Shown here one piece after another: positions 21,063 to 30,237 of a stretch of 64,000 nt of DNA. Below the pieces are notes generated by a model that did no database searches, was not told where the DNA came from, and saw only the letters and a list, made by a program, of their open reading frames with translations. Where the stretch lies: the IMG/VR virus record IMGVR_UViG_3300030019_000570, positions 1 to 64,000 of that record; one strand, written 5' to 3'. Every line of letters starts with the position of its first letter. Position 1 is the first letter of the stretch. The translations under genes and the position numbers were made by a program. This DNA is from a virus.

Positions 21063-21084
21063 AGAGAGAGCTTAGGCTCTCTCT
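21063..21084 (+). terminator. intrinsic terminator
   Basis: Perfect 9-bp hairpin AGAGAGAGC-ttag-GCTCTCTCT then ATTTTA. Confidence 0.85.
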
Positions 21085-21097
21085 ATTTTAACTAACT

Positions 21098-21397
21098 ATG
21101 ATTATAGAAGAAAAGGATTTTAAAATAGTACATGAAGGTGGAAATTTTGTTTTGTATTCAACAACAGGATCAGAAACCAACAAATCAAAACCCGTAGGTT
21201 ACTACTTACAATTAGAGAGTGCTCTAAGAGCAATAGTAACTATAAGAAAAGATAAAAAATATACTGGGGGTGAATCGTATACCCAGCTATCTCACGATTT
21301 AAGATCTTATACTAAAGCAAAGAGTGATTTTAATGCTGTAGTTTATTCAATTTATAATCCGATTTCAGACCTTAAAAAACAAGTCATAACTTATTAA
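21098..21397 (+). CDS. hypothetical protein, 99 aa
   Basis: Begins with beta strands (FKIVHEGGNFVLYST) then a helix with LESALRAIVTIRKDKK. Resembles small phage proteins of unknown role. Confidence 0.65.
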   Translation: MIIEEKDFKIVHEGGNFVLYSTTGSETNKSKPVGYYLQLESALRAIVTIRKDKKYTGGESYTQLSHDLRSYTKAKSDFNAVVYSIYNPISDLKKQVITY

Positions 21398-21407
21398 ACT
21401 TAAAATA

Positions 21408-21800
21408 ATGACACATGCTGAATATTTAGAGCAACAAGAATTAATAGAATATAGAAAACATACTCAAGCTAGTGCAAGAGATATGAATCTAGATTGTATT
21501 ATTGGTGAAGACATCAATACAATTAATGATGAAGTAGGTGGACAAGATGGAATGTATAGTAACTTTCCAATTAGTAGAGTCTATAGAAATGCCGAATCTA
21601 TTAGAGTTTATTGTTTAACATCACAAGGTGGAGTTGCAATAATTCAAATAGACGGACGTCCTCAAGTAGTAACATTAGGTGAAGATGATGGATATTTCTT
21701 TCTTAATTCAGCTAGTTTATATTGTGGTTTCTACGGAAATAAAACTAGTTTTGTTTGGGCTCTTTCTGAAGCGTTGTCATTATTCAATAATATAACTTAA
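21408..21800 (+). CDS. hypothetical protein, 130 aa
   Basis: Acidic protein; helical N-terminus and a beta-rich remainder (GGVAIIQIDGRPQVV). Not recognised. One base before the next gene. Confidence 0.65.
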   Translation: MTHAEYLEQQELIEYRKHTQASARDMNLDCIIGEDINTINDEVGGQDGMYSNFPISRVYRNAESIRVYCLTSQGGVAIIQIDGRPQVVTLGEDDGYFFLNSASLYCGFYGNKTSFVWALSEALSLFNNIT

Positions 21801-21801
21801 T

Positions 21802-22188
21802 ATGATTAACATAATCGTTATTTACTTTATTCTTATTCTTCATTGGTTAGCAGATTTTGTTTTTCAAACTGATTATCAAGCAAAAAATAAGCATAAAAGT
21901 TTTAAAGCTTTATTAGCACATGCAGCTATTTATTCGCTGATATTATATGTGCCTATGCAAATCCTACAAGAAGTAGGTTACTTCGGTGCACAGTATTGGT
22001 ATACATCATTATTATTTGCTTTAATTCAGTTTGTAACGCATACTGCAATTGATGCAATAACTAGTAGAATTAACTCAATTCTATGGAATAACAAACAAGT
22101 ACATGACTTCTTTGTAAGTATTGGATTTGATCAGTTTTTACATTTAAGTATTTTATTTGGAAGTTTTAATTTAGTTTATTATGGATAA
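21802..22188 (+). CDS. DUF3307-like membrane protein
   Basis: 128 aa with three to four membrane segments. HWLADFVFQTDYQAKNKHKS, then HAAIYSLILY, FVTHTAIDAI and a C-terminal FDQFLHLSIL match the DUF3307 pattern of conserved His and Asp residues along the membrane helices. Function of the family is unknown; the His/Asp set suggests a membrane hydrolase or metal site. Confidence 0.75.
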   Translation: MINIIVIYFILILHWLADFVFQTDYQAKNKHKSFKALLAHAAIYSLILYVPMQILQEVGYFGAQYWYTSLLFALIQFVTHTAIDAITSRINSILWNNKQVHDFFVSIGFDQFLHLSILFGSFNLVYYG

Positions 22189-22420
22189 TTTAAATTTTGA
22201 TGAAACAGGTTGGCCTATTTCAAATATTCCAGAATATACTGAAGAAGATAGACTTATTGAAGAAGCTGCATTTAAAAAATGTTGTGGTTCTTGTGAAAAT
22301 TTTATAAATTATCATGGTGAAGCTGGATTTTGTAAGAATTCAAAACTTAAACCATGTGACCCGAAAGCTATGATTGATATGTTTAAACCTAAATGTAGAA
22401 AATGGAAAAACAATTTGTAA
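22181..22420 (+). CDS. Cys-containing protein, 79 aa
   Basis: CCGSCENFINYHGEAGFCKN has the CxxC...C layout of a small metal-binding module; more Cys near the end (CDPK, KCRKW). Overlaps both neighbours. Confidence 0.65.
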   Translation: MDNLNFDETGWPISNIPEYTEEDRLIEEAAFKKCCGSCENFINYHGEAGFCKNSKLKPCDPKAMIDMFKPKCRKWKNNL

Positions 22421-22752
22421 CATATGAGATTGCTAAGCAATTAAAAAGATTAGGATTTGATGAAGAATGTTTAGGAATTTATTGTCCAGAACTTGATATT
22501 CATAATGTAGGAGTGAATTGGAATACTAATAATATTAATGATATTAAAAAAGAATGGTATTCAGCACCTCTTTGGCAACAAGTAATTGATTGGTTAATTG
22601 AAAAACTTTTATTAAATGATGATTATTTTGAATTAGAATTAAGATATTTTTCAGATTATTCTGGAGGAATTTATTTAAAGGATAAAGAAATAATTGATTT
22701 TGATAATAAGGAAATGTTAATCGAATCATTAATTCAATTATTAAACAAATAG
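22402..22752 (+). CDS. hypothetical protein, 116 aa
   Basis: FVTYEIAKQLKRLGFDEECLG and APLWQQVIDWLIEK form the standard layout of a common phage protein family of unknown function (YExAxxLKxxGF...xPxxQQVxxWLxE), often next to repeat-type small genes. Confidence 0.7.
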   Translation: MEKQFVTYEIAKQLKRLGFDEECLGIYCPELDIHNVGVNWNTNNINDIKKEWYSAPLWQQVIDWLIEKLLLNDDYFELELRYFSDYSGGIYLKDKEIIDFDNKEMLIESLIQLLNK

Positions 22753-22756
22753 AATT

Positions 22757-23032
22757 ATGTCAGAAAGAAAAATAAATTTACAAAACATATTATCCGAAAA
22801 ATTAGGTGATGAAAAATTATCTATTAATGAAGTTGTAATTGAAGCAATGAAAGAAGTATGTAAACAACTCCTTGAATTAGCTGCTGAAAATGCTTATATA
22901 GAACGATATGAAACCGGTTTTGGTGGTTCACATTATAATGAATGTAAATCTAAAACATTTGAAGTTGGACAAGAAGAATTTGTATCAATTGACAAACAAT
23001 CAATTTTAGACACAATTAATCAAGTAGAATAA
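22757..23032 (+). CDS. hypothetical protein, 91 aa
   Basis: Ends FVSIDKQSILDTINQVE; the closing DxQSIL motif recurs in the gene at 23409, suggesting a shared small module. Confidence 0.65.
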   Translation: MSERKINLQNILSEKLGDEKLSINEVVIEAMKEVCKQLLELAAENAYIERYETGFGGSHYNECKSKTFEVGQEEFVSIDKQSILDTINQVE

Positions 23033-23193
23033 TGCCACCTTGTAGAGTAAGATCGTGTCATTGTGAACAATGTCGATATTCAAAAAATAAACATAGTAAA
23101 CGTAGACTTAAAAAAGTTATAAAACGATTACTAAATAAGAGAAGAAGAAATCCGCAATTTGACGGAACAGTGTTTAACCATTATTGGGCTTAA
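23032..23193 (+). CDS. small basic Cys-rich peptide, 53 aa
   Basis: CRVRSCHCEQCRYS followed by many Lys/Arg; possible zinc- or nucleic-acid-binding peptide. ATG overlaps the previous TAA. Confidence 0.5.
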   Translation: MPPCRVRSCHCEQCRYSKNKHSKRRLKKVIKRLLNKRRRNPQFDGTVFNHYWA

Positions 23194-23194
23194 T

Positions 23195-23458
23195 ATGAAA
23201 ACACCAGAAGAATTAGAAGAACATTATATGAATTCTAATAAAGGTAAAGGAAATTATTTACCATTTACAGACTTTATAAAACAAATTCAAGATGATGCAT
23301 ATTTACAAGGTCTTAAAGATGCTGAAATGGGATTTAGATTTATGAGTGACATGAGTACTAAAACTCAAGGATTTCATAATTTACAAGAACGAATTAAAAA
23401 ATTAGAAGATGATAAATCCGGAGAAGTATGTTTTGACGAAAATAGTGAAATCGACTAA
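23195..23458 (+). CDS. hypothetical protein, 87 aa
   Basis: ATG at 23195, one base after the previous stop. FIKQIQDDAYLQGLKDAEMG is a helical module typical of phage accessory proteins with DAY-xx-G/A-xxDA; the next gene has the same module. Confidence 0.6.
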   Translation: MKTPEELEEHYMNSNKGKGNYLPFTDFIKQIQDDAYLQGLKDAEMGFRFMSDMSTKTQGFHNLQERIKKLEDDKSGEVCFDENSEID

Positions 23459-23624
23459 AGATTACACTTATAATGATTATGTAAAAGCAATTGAAGAAAT
23501 TCAAAAAGATGCATATAATCAAGCAATTGAAGATGCTGTTAATGATGCTGAATGTTATGATCCTCCTCATGAAGATAAACAATATGCACTTGATAGACAA
23601 TCAATTTTAAAATTAAAGAAATGA
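23409..23624 (+). CDS. hypothetical protein, 71 aa
   Basis: Carries IEEIQKDAYNQAIEDAVND, a second copy of the module in the preceding gene, and ends DRQSILKLKK like the gene at 22757. Overlaps upstream by 50 bases, so the true start may be later. Confidence 0.55.
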   Translation: MINPEKYVLTKIVKSTKDYTYNDYVKAIEEIQKDAYNQAIEDAVNDAECYDPPHEDKQYALDRQSILKLKK

Positions 23625-24358
23625 AATTAAAAGTAATGGCGATGAGTGATTTGCATGGTAATTTACCAGAAGTCATAGAATCCGCAAACATAGCAATAAT
23701 TGCAGGAGATATATCACCATTAGAAATTCAATTTAATAAACCTGCTATGAAAGTATGGTTAGAAACTGAATTTGCAGGATGGGTGAAATCTTTACCTGTT
23801 GATAGAGTATTTTTGGTTGCTGGTAACCATGATGCTTATTTTGAAAGTGCCAGTAGAGCTAATATATTAGCATTCACTCAAGCATGTGGTAAACTCACAT
23901 ACTTAAAAAATGAAACCACTCATTATTATGATGATTGGGGTCAATTATGGTCTATATTTGGAACACCTTATTGTCATATATTTGGTACTTGGCCATTTAT
24001 GAGAACAGAAGAATTTATGACCGATAAATTTAAAGAAATACCTGATAAAGTTGATATTATTATAACACATGATCCAGCATTTGGAGTAGGTGATACTGAT
24101 GTTATTTTAGAAGGTCCTATACATCGTTCACAACGAATGTTTCAACACTTAGGTAATGAACCGTTAAGAGCACGAATAACTGATGTAGAATATAAATTAT
24201 TAATTTGTGGACACATTCACGGTGGTGATCATATTTATAATGAAGGATGGAAAGCAGTAAATGTAAGTCATTTAAATGAATTTTACAAACCTGTTTATAC
24301 GCCATTTTATATTGAATTAGAACACGATAGTGTAACAGAACCAGAAACCGAAGCCTAA
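23621..24358 (+). CDS. calcineurin-like metallophosphoesterase
   Basis: 245 aa. All metal-binding motifs are in order: SDLHGN (D-x-H), AGD, GNHDAY, THDP and GHIHGG. It belongs to the small metallophosphoesterase group; substrate may be a nucleotide, cyclic nucleotide or phosphodiester. One of four enzymes of this fold in the window. ATGA-type overlap with the gene before it. Confidence 0.88.
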   Translation: MKLKVMAMSDLHGNLPEVIESANIAIIAGDISPLEIQFNKPAMKVWLETEFAGWVKSLPVDRVFLVAGNHDAYFESASRANILAFTQACGKLTYLKNETTHYYDDWGQLWSIFGTPYCHIFGTWPFMRTEEFMTDKFKEIPDKVDIIITHDPAFGVGDTDVILEGPIHRSQRMFQHLGNEPLRARITDVEYKLLICGHIHGGDHIYNEGWKAVNVSHLNEFYKPVYTPFYIELEHDSVTEPETEA

Positions 24359-24624
24359 TGGAAGAAGACAAAGAATTACAAGACATCATTGAAATGGAAT
24401 TTGAGTATAAAAAATCTTGTGAATTACATGAACAGTTTACAAGTAAAGTAATACATAGAAGATTGGCGTTTCAAAATAGTTGTTCACATGTTGAAACTTA
24501 TATAAAGGATTATATTAATCCATTAAATAGTAAAGCATTTCATACATATTACTGTAAACGTTGTAATAAATATTTATATAAAAAGAGAAATAATGAAAGT
24601 AATAAATCCAATATTATTAAATAA
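24358..24624 (+). CDS. hypothetical protein with CxxC, 88 aa
   Basis: Acidic helical N-terminus; HTYYCKRCNKYLYKK near the end resembles half of a zinc ribbon, with CSHVET as the possible other half. Confidence 0.6.
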   Translation: MEEDKELQDIIEMEFEYKKSCELHEQFTSKVIHRRLAFQNSCSHVETYIKDYINPLNSKAFHTYYCKRCNKYLYKKRNNESNKSNIIK

Positions 24625-24940
24625 AGAGAAATTTATTGAGATTATGAGTATAATTTATGAACAATTTGAACATGATCGAAAAGTAAATAAATTACTTGAA
24701 GAAATATTTGAAGATGGTCAAGGATATCCTAAAAATAATGGCATAATCTGCGCATTAACAGATTTATTAAAAATTTTATTATTTGATGAAGAAGATATTG
24801 AGTATTTTATGTATGATTTAGATTTCGGAAAAGAGTGGCAGCCTGGAATGATTAAGTGTTTGAATAAAGATACTGGAGAAGAAGATGATATTAATTTATC
24901 TACCGCAGAAAAATTGTACGATTATTTAATTAGTAAATAA
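24593..24940 (+). CDS. hypothetical acidic protein, 115 aa
   Basis: Helical, Asp/Glu-rich. Overlaps upstream by 32 bases; the ATG at 24644 is an alternative start. No family recognised. Confidence 0.6.
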   Translation: MKVINPILLNKEKFIEIMSIIYEQFEHDRKVNKLLEEIFEDGQGYPKNNGIICALTDLLKILLFDEEDIEYFMYDLDFGKEWQPGMIKCLNKDTGEEDDINLSTAEKLYDYLISK

Positions 24941-24950
24941 AAGAAATAAG

Positions 24951-25637
24951 ATGATTTGGTTTACAAGCGATACACATGCGTATCATAAGAATATAACAAA
25001 AGGTGTCTCTACTTGGGACGATAAAGACATTAGTTGTCGTGATTTTCCAACACTTGAAGAAATGACGGATGCCGTAGTTAACTCAATTAACAAATATGTT
25101 ATGGAGGATGATGAATTGTATCACGATGGTGATGTAAGTTTTGGAGGAATTGAAAACATTTGGAATTTTCGTAAGAGAATCAAATGTAAAAATTTTCATT
25201 TAATTCTCGGAAATCACGATGACCATATCAAGAAAAATAAAATTCTTCCTAATTGTCATTGGGTTACTAAAGTTGTAAAAATAGATGGGTGTGATACTAT
25301 ACAAAATGATTATATTGAAGATGCAACTTTTATAGATCCACTTAATCCTGTTAGAGCTCAAGATTTATTTACTTCTGTAGATAAATATCTTGAATTAAAA
25401 ATTGAAAAGAAAACTATAATCTTATCCCACTATGCTTTTGAAGAATGGTATGAGATGGATCTTACAGGATCATATCATTTACATGGTCACAATCATCATA
25501 GATTTGATGATAAAGAATTAAATACTAAATATCGTAGAATGGATATTGGTATAGATTGGGAAGAATTTCGTCCATATTCTTGGGATGAAATCAAAGAGAT
25601 AATGAAAAATAGAAAAATTAAAAAACACAATTCATAA
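24951..25637 (+). CDS. metallophosphoesterase
   Basis: 228 aa. TSDTHAYHKN (D-x-H), DGDVSFG, LGNHDDH, LSHYAFEEW and HLHGHNHH give the complete calcineurin-like set. This matches the phage and bacterial phosphoesterases often annotated near NAD or nucleotide repair genes. Distinct in sequence from the enzyme at 23621, so not a recent duplication. Confidence 0.88.
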   Translation: MIWFTSDTHAYHKNITKGVSTWDDKDISCRDFPTLEEMTDAVVNSINKYVMEDDELYHDGDVSFGGIENIWNFRKRIKCKNFHLILGNHDDHIKKNKILPNCHWVTKVVKIDGCDTIQNDYIEDATFIDPLNPVRAQDLFTSVDKYLELKIEKKTIILSHYAFEEWYEMDLTGSYHLHGHNHHRFDDKELNTKYRRMDIGIDWEEFRPYSWDEIKEIMKNRKIKKHNS

Positions 25638-25638
25638 A

Positions 25639-25728
25639 ATGAAAAACTTTAAACTAAACATAGAAAATCCAAATACTGATACCGATATTGATCCAAATCC
25701 AGTACCTCCAATAACTCCTGTTAATTAA
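25639..25728 (+). CDS. possible 29-aa peptide
   Basis: Asp/Pro/Asn-rich (MKNFKLNIENPNTDTDIDP). Start is one base after the previous stop and its TAA overlaps the next ATG; accepted only for this spacing. Confidence 0.4.
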   Translation: MKNFKLNIENPNTDTDIDPNPVPPITPVN

Positions 25729-26102
25729 TGGATAATAAATTTAAGTTTTGTATTAATTTAGTAAGATGTATTCCAATTCTTTCAACATTTTGTATAATAA
25801 TTTCACTCATTTTTGCATTATTTGAAATTAATATAGTAAAAATATTTTATCCATTTTCAAGTTCTATCATTACGGGAATTTTATTATATTCTCTTTCAAA
25901 GATATTTAAATTTTGTTTATGGCATAGAGTATTAATAATTAACTTATTATTGGTTGCAAGTTTTACTTGGATTAATACTTTATTTAAATTAACATCAAAT
26001 TTAATGACAATACGGATGATGTTACTAATTACTAGTTTATCATCTATATTAGCATTAATAATTTTTATAAAAAATGGGAGTATTAGAAAAACTTCTTGTT
26101 GA
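25728..26102 (+). CDS. membrane protein, 124 aa
   Basis: Four hydrophobic segments cover most of the protein. Basic loops. No family recognised. Confidence 0.65.
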   Translation: MDNKFKFCINLVRCIPILSTFCIIISLIFALFEINIVKIFYPFSSSIITGILLYSLSKIFKFCLWHRVLIINLLLVASFTWINTLFKLTSNLMTIRMMLLITSLSSILALIIFIKNGSIRKTSC

Positions 26103-26376
26103 AGCATTAACCATGTGTAGAAGTGGTAATTGTGATAACATAACACCACAAGAATTGGAAATGTTATCTGAAATGATTCATAAACCTGAAACTGTTGGAC
26201 GAGAAGATGCAGCAAAATTTTTAGGAGTGTCACTAACTAAATTTCATGAATTAAAAGATTCTGGAGTAATTAAAGAACCAAGAAAGCGAAAAGGTTTTAA
26301 AGAAAAAGAATACTATTTATCAGATTTACGTAAGTCATTGGAAATCATCAAGTTAAATGATGAAAAAATTCATTAA
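26074..26376 (+). CDS. helix-turn-helix DNA-binding protein
   Basis: 100 aa. VGREDAAKFLGVSLTKFHEL plus DSGVIKEPRKRKGFKEKEY is the excisionase/MerR-like winged HTH layout (HTH_17 type). It lies just before a new promoter and could regulate it. Confidence 0.72.
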   Translation: MGVLEKLLVEALTMCRSGNCDNITPQELEMLSEMIHKPETVGREDAAKFLGVSLTKFHELKDSGVIKEPRKRKGFKEKEYYLSDLRKSLEIIKLNDEKIH

Positions 26377-26396
26377 TATTTATCATTAAAAAATAT

Positions 26397-26404
26397 TATT
26401 TTTG
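26397..26404 (+). promoter_or_regulatory. Bacteroidota-type -7 element
   Basis: TATTTTTG fits TAnnTTTG, 55 bases before the next start codon. The -33 region lacks a clear TTTG. Confidence 0.55.
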
Positions 26405-26458
26405 TATTGAAGTTCTAGCTAGATTTCAGTTTTACAAACAATTTAATATTTTTTTATT

Positions 26459-27244
26459 ATGGCACTTACATTAGATGGCACAACTCCGATGCCTAATTTC
26501 GGAGGAGGATCTGGCGCAGGTTTAGGCGTTGGAGGTGGAGTTCTTGGTGGACTTTTAGCTGGTGGTCTTGGTGGAGCATTAGCAGGTGGTTTATTCGGCA
26601 ATCGTGGTGGTTGGGGTGGTAATGGATACGGAGCAGCTCCTGCAGCAACAGCTGTAGCAACTGACGTTGTTCTTAATCCTGCTTTTCAATCATTACAAAC
26701 ACAAATTACTAATTTAGGATCTCAAGTTGCTTCTGGTGACTTAAATAGTATCTTGAATAGTGAATTTCGTAGAGTTAACAGCGCTATAGATAATAGTTCT
26801 GCTGACATTTTAAATTCGGTAGCTAATCTTTCTACAGCACAAGCTACATCAGCATTTACTACTTTGCAAGGAATTAACGATTTAGGTCGTGATATTACTG
26901 CACAAAGTAATCAAGGTCAGTTACAACAATTAAATTCATTTAATAATTTAACAACTACAACATTACAAGGTTTTAATGGAGCAGCAATGCAAAATCAAAA
27001 CGCTACAAATCAAATTATATCACAAGGTACAGCTAATGCAATGGCAATGGCTCAATGCTGTTGTGAAATAAAATCAGCAATTGCTGCTGATGGTGGAGCA
27101 ACTCGTGCATTAATTAATGATTTGAATGTTCAAAGTTTACGTGATCAACTTGCTACTGCAAACGGTAAAGTAAGTAATAACGAACAAAATCAATATCTAT
27201 TAAGTACGATTTTAGCTCACTTTACTCCTACTGCTGTTGTTTAA
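26459..27244 (+). CDS. Gly-rich protein with helical repeats, probable virion-associated
   Basis: 261 aa. Residues 15-60 are almost only Gly, Ala and Leu (GGGVLGGLLAGGLGGALAGG); the middle is helical with heptad-like Asn/Gln/Ser/Leu; the end has CCCEIKSAIAADGGATRALI and LNVQSLRDQLATANGKVSNN, a C-terminal motif seen in proteins of several phage and plasmid groups. Higher G/C at third positions and its own promoter suggest strong expression. Function unproven. Confidence 0.65.
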   Translation: MALTLDGTTPMPNFGGGSGAGLGVGGGVLGGLLAGGLGGALAGGLFGNRGGWGGNGYGAAPAATAVATDVVLNPAFQSLQTQITNLGSQVASGDLNSILNSEFRRVNSAIDNSSADILNSVANLSTAQATSAFTTLQGINDLGRDITAQSNQGQLQQLNSFNNLTTTTLQGFNGAAMQNQNATNQIISQGTANAMAMAQCCCEIKSAIAADGGATRALINDLNVQSLRDQLATANGKVSNNEQNQYLLSTILAHFTPTAVV

Positions 27245-27269
27245 AATAATTTTAAAAAAAATTAAAATT

Positions 27270-27563
27270 ATGGCAAGCCCAATTACAATAGGAACTACTG
27301 CTACAATTGTAGTCGAAAAAAATAGAAAAAGAGTTAATGTTAGATTTCAAAATACCAGTCCGAATATAATTTATTTGAAGAAAATTCCTTTAAAAGGAGC
27401 TTATTCTATTGTATCTCCAACTGATTATGAAGTTCAATTATTTCCAGCATCATCATCTCAAGAAGGTGGTGAAGCTTTTGAAACAAACTCTATTTCATCT
27501 TTTATGGCAATTTCAGCTGCAGCAGGAAGTACGTTAGCAATTTATGAAACGTATAAAATTTAA
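27270..27563 (+). CDS. hypothetical beta-rich protein, 97 aa
   Basis: ATG at 27270. Layout (KRVNVRFQNTSPNIIYLKK ... ISAAAGSTLAIYETYKI) is like small beta-sandwich head or decoration proteins of phages. It follows the Gly-rich protein and may share its transcript. Confidence 0.65.
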   Translation: MASPITIGTTATIVVEKNRKRVNVRFQNTSPNIIYLKKIPLKGAYSIVSPTDYEVQLFPASSSQEGGEAFETNSISSFMAISAAAGSTLAIYETYKI

Positions 27564-27567
27564 TAAT

Positions 27568-27747
27568 ATGACTGAAGACTATGTAAAAATTCCTTTAGTA
27601 AAAGTTATTGAATTAATACTTATGGAAGAACGAAATAAAATAAGAAAACATTATCTCGAAACTTTAGGTAAGCCTACAAGTGATGTGATGGATACTTATG
27701 TTATTGAAGACTGTGAGATTTTAAAAATCTTGAAATGTGAAAATTAA
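27568..27747 (+). CDS. hypothetical protein, 59 aa
   Basis: Small charged helical protein; start at 27568 after the preceding stop. Ends just before a terminator. Confidence 0.55.
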   Translation: MTEDYVKIPLVKVIELILMEERNKIRKHYLETLGKPTSDVMDTYVIEDCEILKILKCEN

Positions 27748-27756
27748 AAATTATTT

Positions 27757-27783
27757 AAGGAAGGGGTAATACTCCTTCCTTTT
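27757..27783 (+). terminator. intrinsic terminator
   Basis: AAGGAAGGGG...CTCCTTCCTT hairpin followed by TTTT. Confidence 0.85.
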
Positions 27784-27796
27784 TTATTAAAAAATT

Positions 27797-28099
27797 ATGG
27801 ATGAGAATACAAATATAAATACAGACGGGATTCAATTACCCGTTGCAAAAATACCTGCATCAGAAGCAATTCAAGGTACAGGAACTTTAAAACCTATAAC
27901 ATATCCTATGGTTGAAGAGTTAACTTTTAGAGCAGTTATTAAAAGTGAAGCAGAAGGATATGCTTTATTACGAGCAGTTCAAATAATTGTAAATGAATTT
28001 GGAGCAGAATCTTTAATAACCGTAATGGCTACTATGGAAAAGAAACCTGAATTATTACAAAAAGCAAAACAATATTTACCTTATATAAATATATTATAA
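27797..28099 (+). CDS. hypothetical protein, 100 aa
   Basis: N-terminal 30 residues look unstructured; the rest is helical (ALLRAVQIIVNEFGAESL). Not recognised. Confidence 0.65.
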   Translation: MDENTNINTDGIQLPVAKIPASEAIQGTGTLKPITYPMVEELTFRAVIKSEAEGYALLRAVQIIVNEFGAESLITVMATMEKKPELLQKAKQYLPYINIL

Positions 28100-28582
28100 A
28101 TGTTTGAAATAAAAATACACAGTGCAGTTGATCTTATTACTAATTCATCAACTACAATATATACATTTCATGATGGATGTATTGGACCTTTGAAAGAATT
28201 AATAAATGAGATGTTATCAGTACTTAATCATGGTGAAAAATTTGATGATATAATGATTGCCGGAGTCTTTTTAGATTCTTACAGATATATTGATACTTTT
28301 GAAGATCATAATGAAATAGGTGAATTTACTTATGAGGAATGTATAAATATTCCTAGAGGTACATTGACTCCTTATGATTATGTAAAAGCTATCATTGAAG
28401 ATATATTACATAATCGAGTTGATAAACCTGAATGGATGACTAGAGTTGAAGAATATGTTAGAGATGATAGTTATGCTGATTCTAACTTATATATTGTGGC
28501 TAAAGATCCTATTTACCAACCATTGTGTGATAAATTATTACGTTTTTTAAACAGTTCTGAATCAGCTGAACATTATGATTAA
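28100..28582 (+). CDS. hypothetical protein, 160 aa
   Basis: Acidic protein starting FEIKIHSAVDLITNSSTTIY, an opening I have seen in phage proteins of unknown function. Overlaps the radical SAM gene by 8 bases, suggesting coupled translation. Confidence 0.65.
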   Translation: MFEIKIHSAVDLITNSSTTIYTFHDGCIGPLKELINEMLSVLNHGEKFDDIMIAGVFLDSYRYIDTFEDHNEIGEFTYEECINIPRGTLTPYDYVKAIIEDILHNRVDKPEWMTRVEEYVRDDSYADSNLYIVAKDPIYQPLCDKLLRFLNSSESAEHYD

Positions 28583-29435
28583 AAGAAGAAAAGAAGAAGA
28601 TGCTAATTATAGAGCTATTTGGTGTAATGGTAAAACAATTCGTTTTGCAATTGATCCAAGTAAACCTATTACTGAGTTGAAGTATCCAGAATTTTATGAT
28701 GTAAAAGTTACTGGAAATTGTGAGGGTGAATGTCCGTGGTGTTATATGGATAGTAAGAAAGAAACTCATTATGAGAATATTGTTGATAAATTTAAAACTT
28801 TCTTCAGTAATGTTTCAAAAGAACAATTACCTTTTCAAATAGCATTTGGTGGTGGAGAACCAACTTCACATCCTGATTTTGTTGAATTGATGAGAGTTTG
28901 TAAGGAAGAGTTTGATATTACTCCAAATTATACTACTAATGGTATGTGGTATCATTTAGATGAATTTAATCCTCAAGAACAAGCAAATTTATTAAATGCT
29001 ACAAAACAATATTGTGGAGGAGTTGCTATAAGTTGTCATCCACATTTGAAAAAATATTGGGATAATGCAGCAAAACTTTATGTGGGAAATGGAATTAAAC
29101 TTAATTTTCATCATATAATTTCTGATAAACAATCAATTGATGATTTTGTTAAAATTTATAATGAGTGGAAAGATAAAGTTGATTACTTTGTACTTCTTCC
29201 TTATGGTAATGTAGGACGTGCTCCTCATAAAGAAATTGATTGGGATTATCTTGTAACTCAGTTACCAGAAGACGCGAGTAAAATAGCATTTGGTGCAAAT
29301 TTCTATCCTTATCTTAAAGATGGTGATCACAATATAAAGATAAGTTTATATGAACCCGAAATTATGAGTAAATTCTTAGATCTTAAAGATATGAGTATTT
29401 ATCCAAGTAGTTTCAGTAATGAAAAAATTAATTAA
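28575..29435 (+). CDS. radical SAM protein
   Basis: 286 aa. CEGECPWCYMD holds the three Cys of the CxxxCxxC cluster; FGGGEPTSHPD is the SAM-binding GGEP motif, followed by a beta/alpha barrel (YTTNGMW, AISCHPHL, LNFHHIISD). There is no SPASM-type C-terminal Cys cluster, so it is a core-only enzyme. Substrate is not evident; radical SAM enzymes in phages have been linked to nucleotide or protein modification. Neighbours give no hint. Confidence 0.88.
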   Translation: MIKRRKEEDANYRAIWCNGKTIRFAIDPSKPITELKYPEFYDVKVTGNCEGECPWCYMDSKKETHYENIVDKFKTFFSNVSKEQLPFQIAFGGGEPTSHPDFVELMRVCKEEFDITPNYTTNGMWYHLDEFNPQEQANLLNATKQYCGGVAISCHPHLKKYWDNAAKLYVGNGIKLNFHHIISDKQSIDDFVKIYNEWKDKVDYFVLLPYGNVGRAPHKEIDWDYLVTQLPEDASKIAFGANFYPYLKDGDHNIKISLYEPEIMSKFLDLKDMSIYPSSFSNEKIN

Positions 29436-29436
29436 T

Positions 29437-29523
29437 ATGGGATTATTACTAACATTTATAGGTGGAGTATTCACAGGAGTTATTTTAGGACTTGTGTGGT
29501 TACTTTCACAAGCTGACAGATAG
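29437..29523 (+). CDS. possible 28-aa membrane peptide
   Basis: MGLLLTFIGGVFTGVILGLV is a single hydrophobic helix; fits exactly between two genes. Confidence 0.4.
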   Translation: MGLLLTFIGGVFTGVILGLVWLLSQADR

Positions 29524-29525
29524 TT

Positions 29526-29840
29526 ATGGAAGATGAAGAATTTTTAATGGAAGAAGAGCCAATAAGTTTTGAAACTGCTGTATTGGCTAAAGAAAAAGGA
29601 TTTTTTGATCCATATCATCCTACATTAGTGTATGATGATGCACCTCAATCTCTTTTACAAAGATGGTTAAGAGAAAAACATAAAATACATATTACAATTT
29701 ATTCTTGTTCTCAAGAATCTTGGATGTATAATATAACAACACCTCACCAACAATTACCTGATGGTATATATGGAGAAGACTTTGAAGATTATGAAGATGC
29801 ATTAGAAGATGCTTTACAAGAATCTTTAAAAACAATTTAG
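29526..29840 (+). CDS. hypothetical acidic protein, 104 aa
   Basis: FLMEEEPISFETAVLAKEKG and QSLLQRWLREKHKIHITI match a widespread phage protein layout (SFExAxLxKxxGF...TQxxLxxWLREx), function unknown. Confidence 0.7.
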   Translation: MEDEEFLMEEEPISFETAVLAKEKGFFDPYHPTLVYDDAPQSLLQRWLREKHKIHITIYSCSQESWMYNITTPHQQLPDGIYGEDFEDYEDALEDALQESLKTI

Positions 29841-29841
29841 C

Positions 29842-30234
29842 ATGTTAAGATACGAAACAAAGAAAATAATTAATTCATATGATCTTGATAGATTAATTAG
29901 AGAAACTTACGGAAAACCTTATATGTTTCAACAACAAGATGGTTGTAAAAGTAGAGGAGTAGATTATATAACAATACCTGTAAGAGAACCCGATTATTAT
30001 GAAAATACTTCATTAGAATTTGAAATAAATGGTGATGAAATGGGTGTTTCTTTTGATACTTGGTTAAATACTACAGTTGAAGAAATAAATGAACTTCATC
30101 CTGAATCTTATAAAGGTCAAAATGATTTATGGTGGGAAAGAAACTTTTATCCACATATTGAAACAATTGTAAACGATCTTTATGAAAGAGGGTTAATTGA
30201 AGCGGGTGAGTATATGATTAATATTGATTGGTAA
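29842..30234 (+). CDS. hypothetical protein, 130 aa
   Basis: Acidic, Trp- and Tyr-containing; no family recognised. Confidence 0.65.
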   Translation: MLRYETKKIINSYDLDRLIRETYGKPYMFQQQDGCKSRGVDYITIPVREPDYYENTSLEFEINGDEMGVSFDTWLNTTVEEINELHPESYKGQNDLWWERNFYPHIETIVNDLYERGLIEAGEYMINIDW

Positions 30235-30237
30235 TTG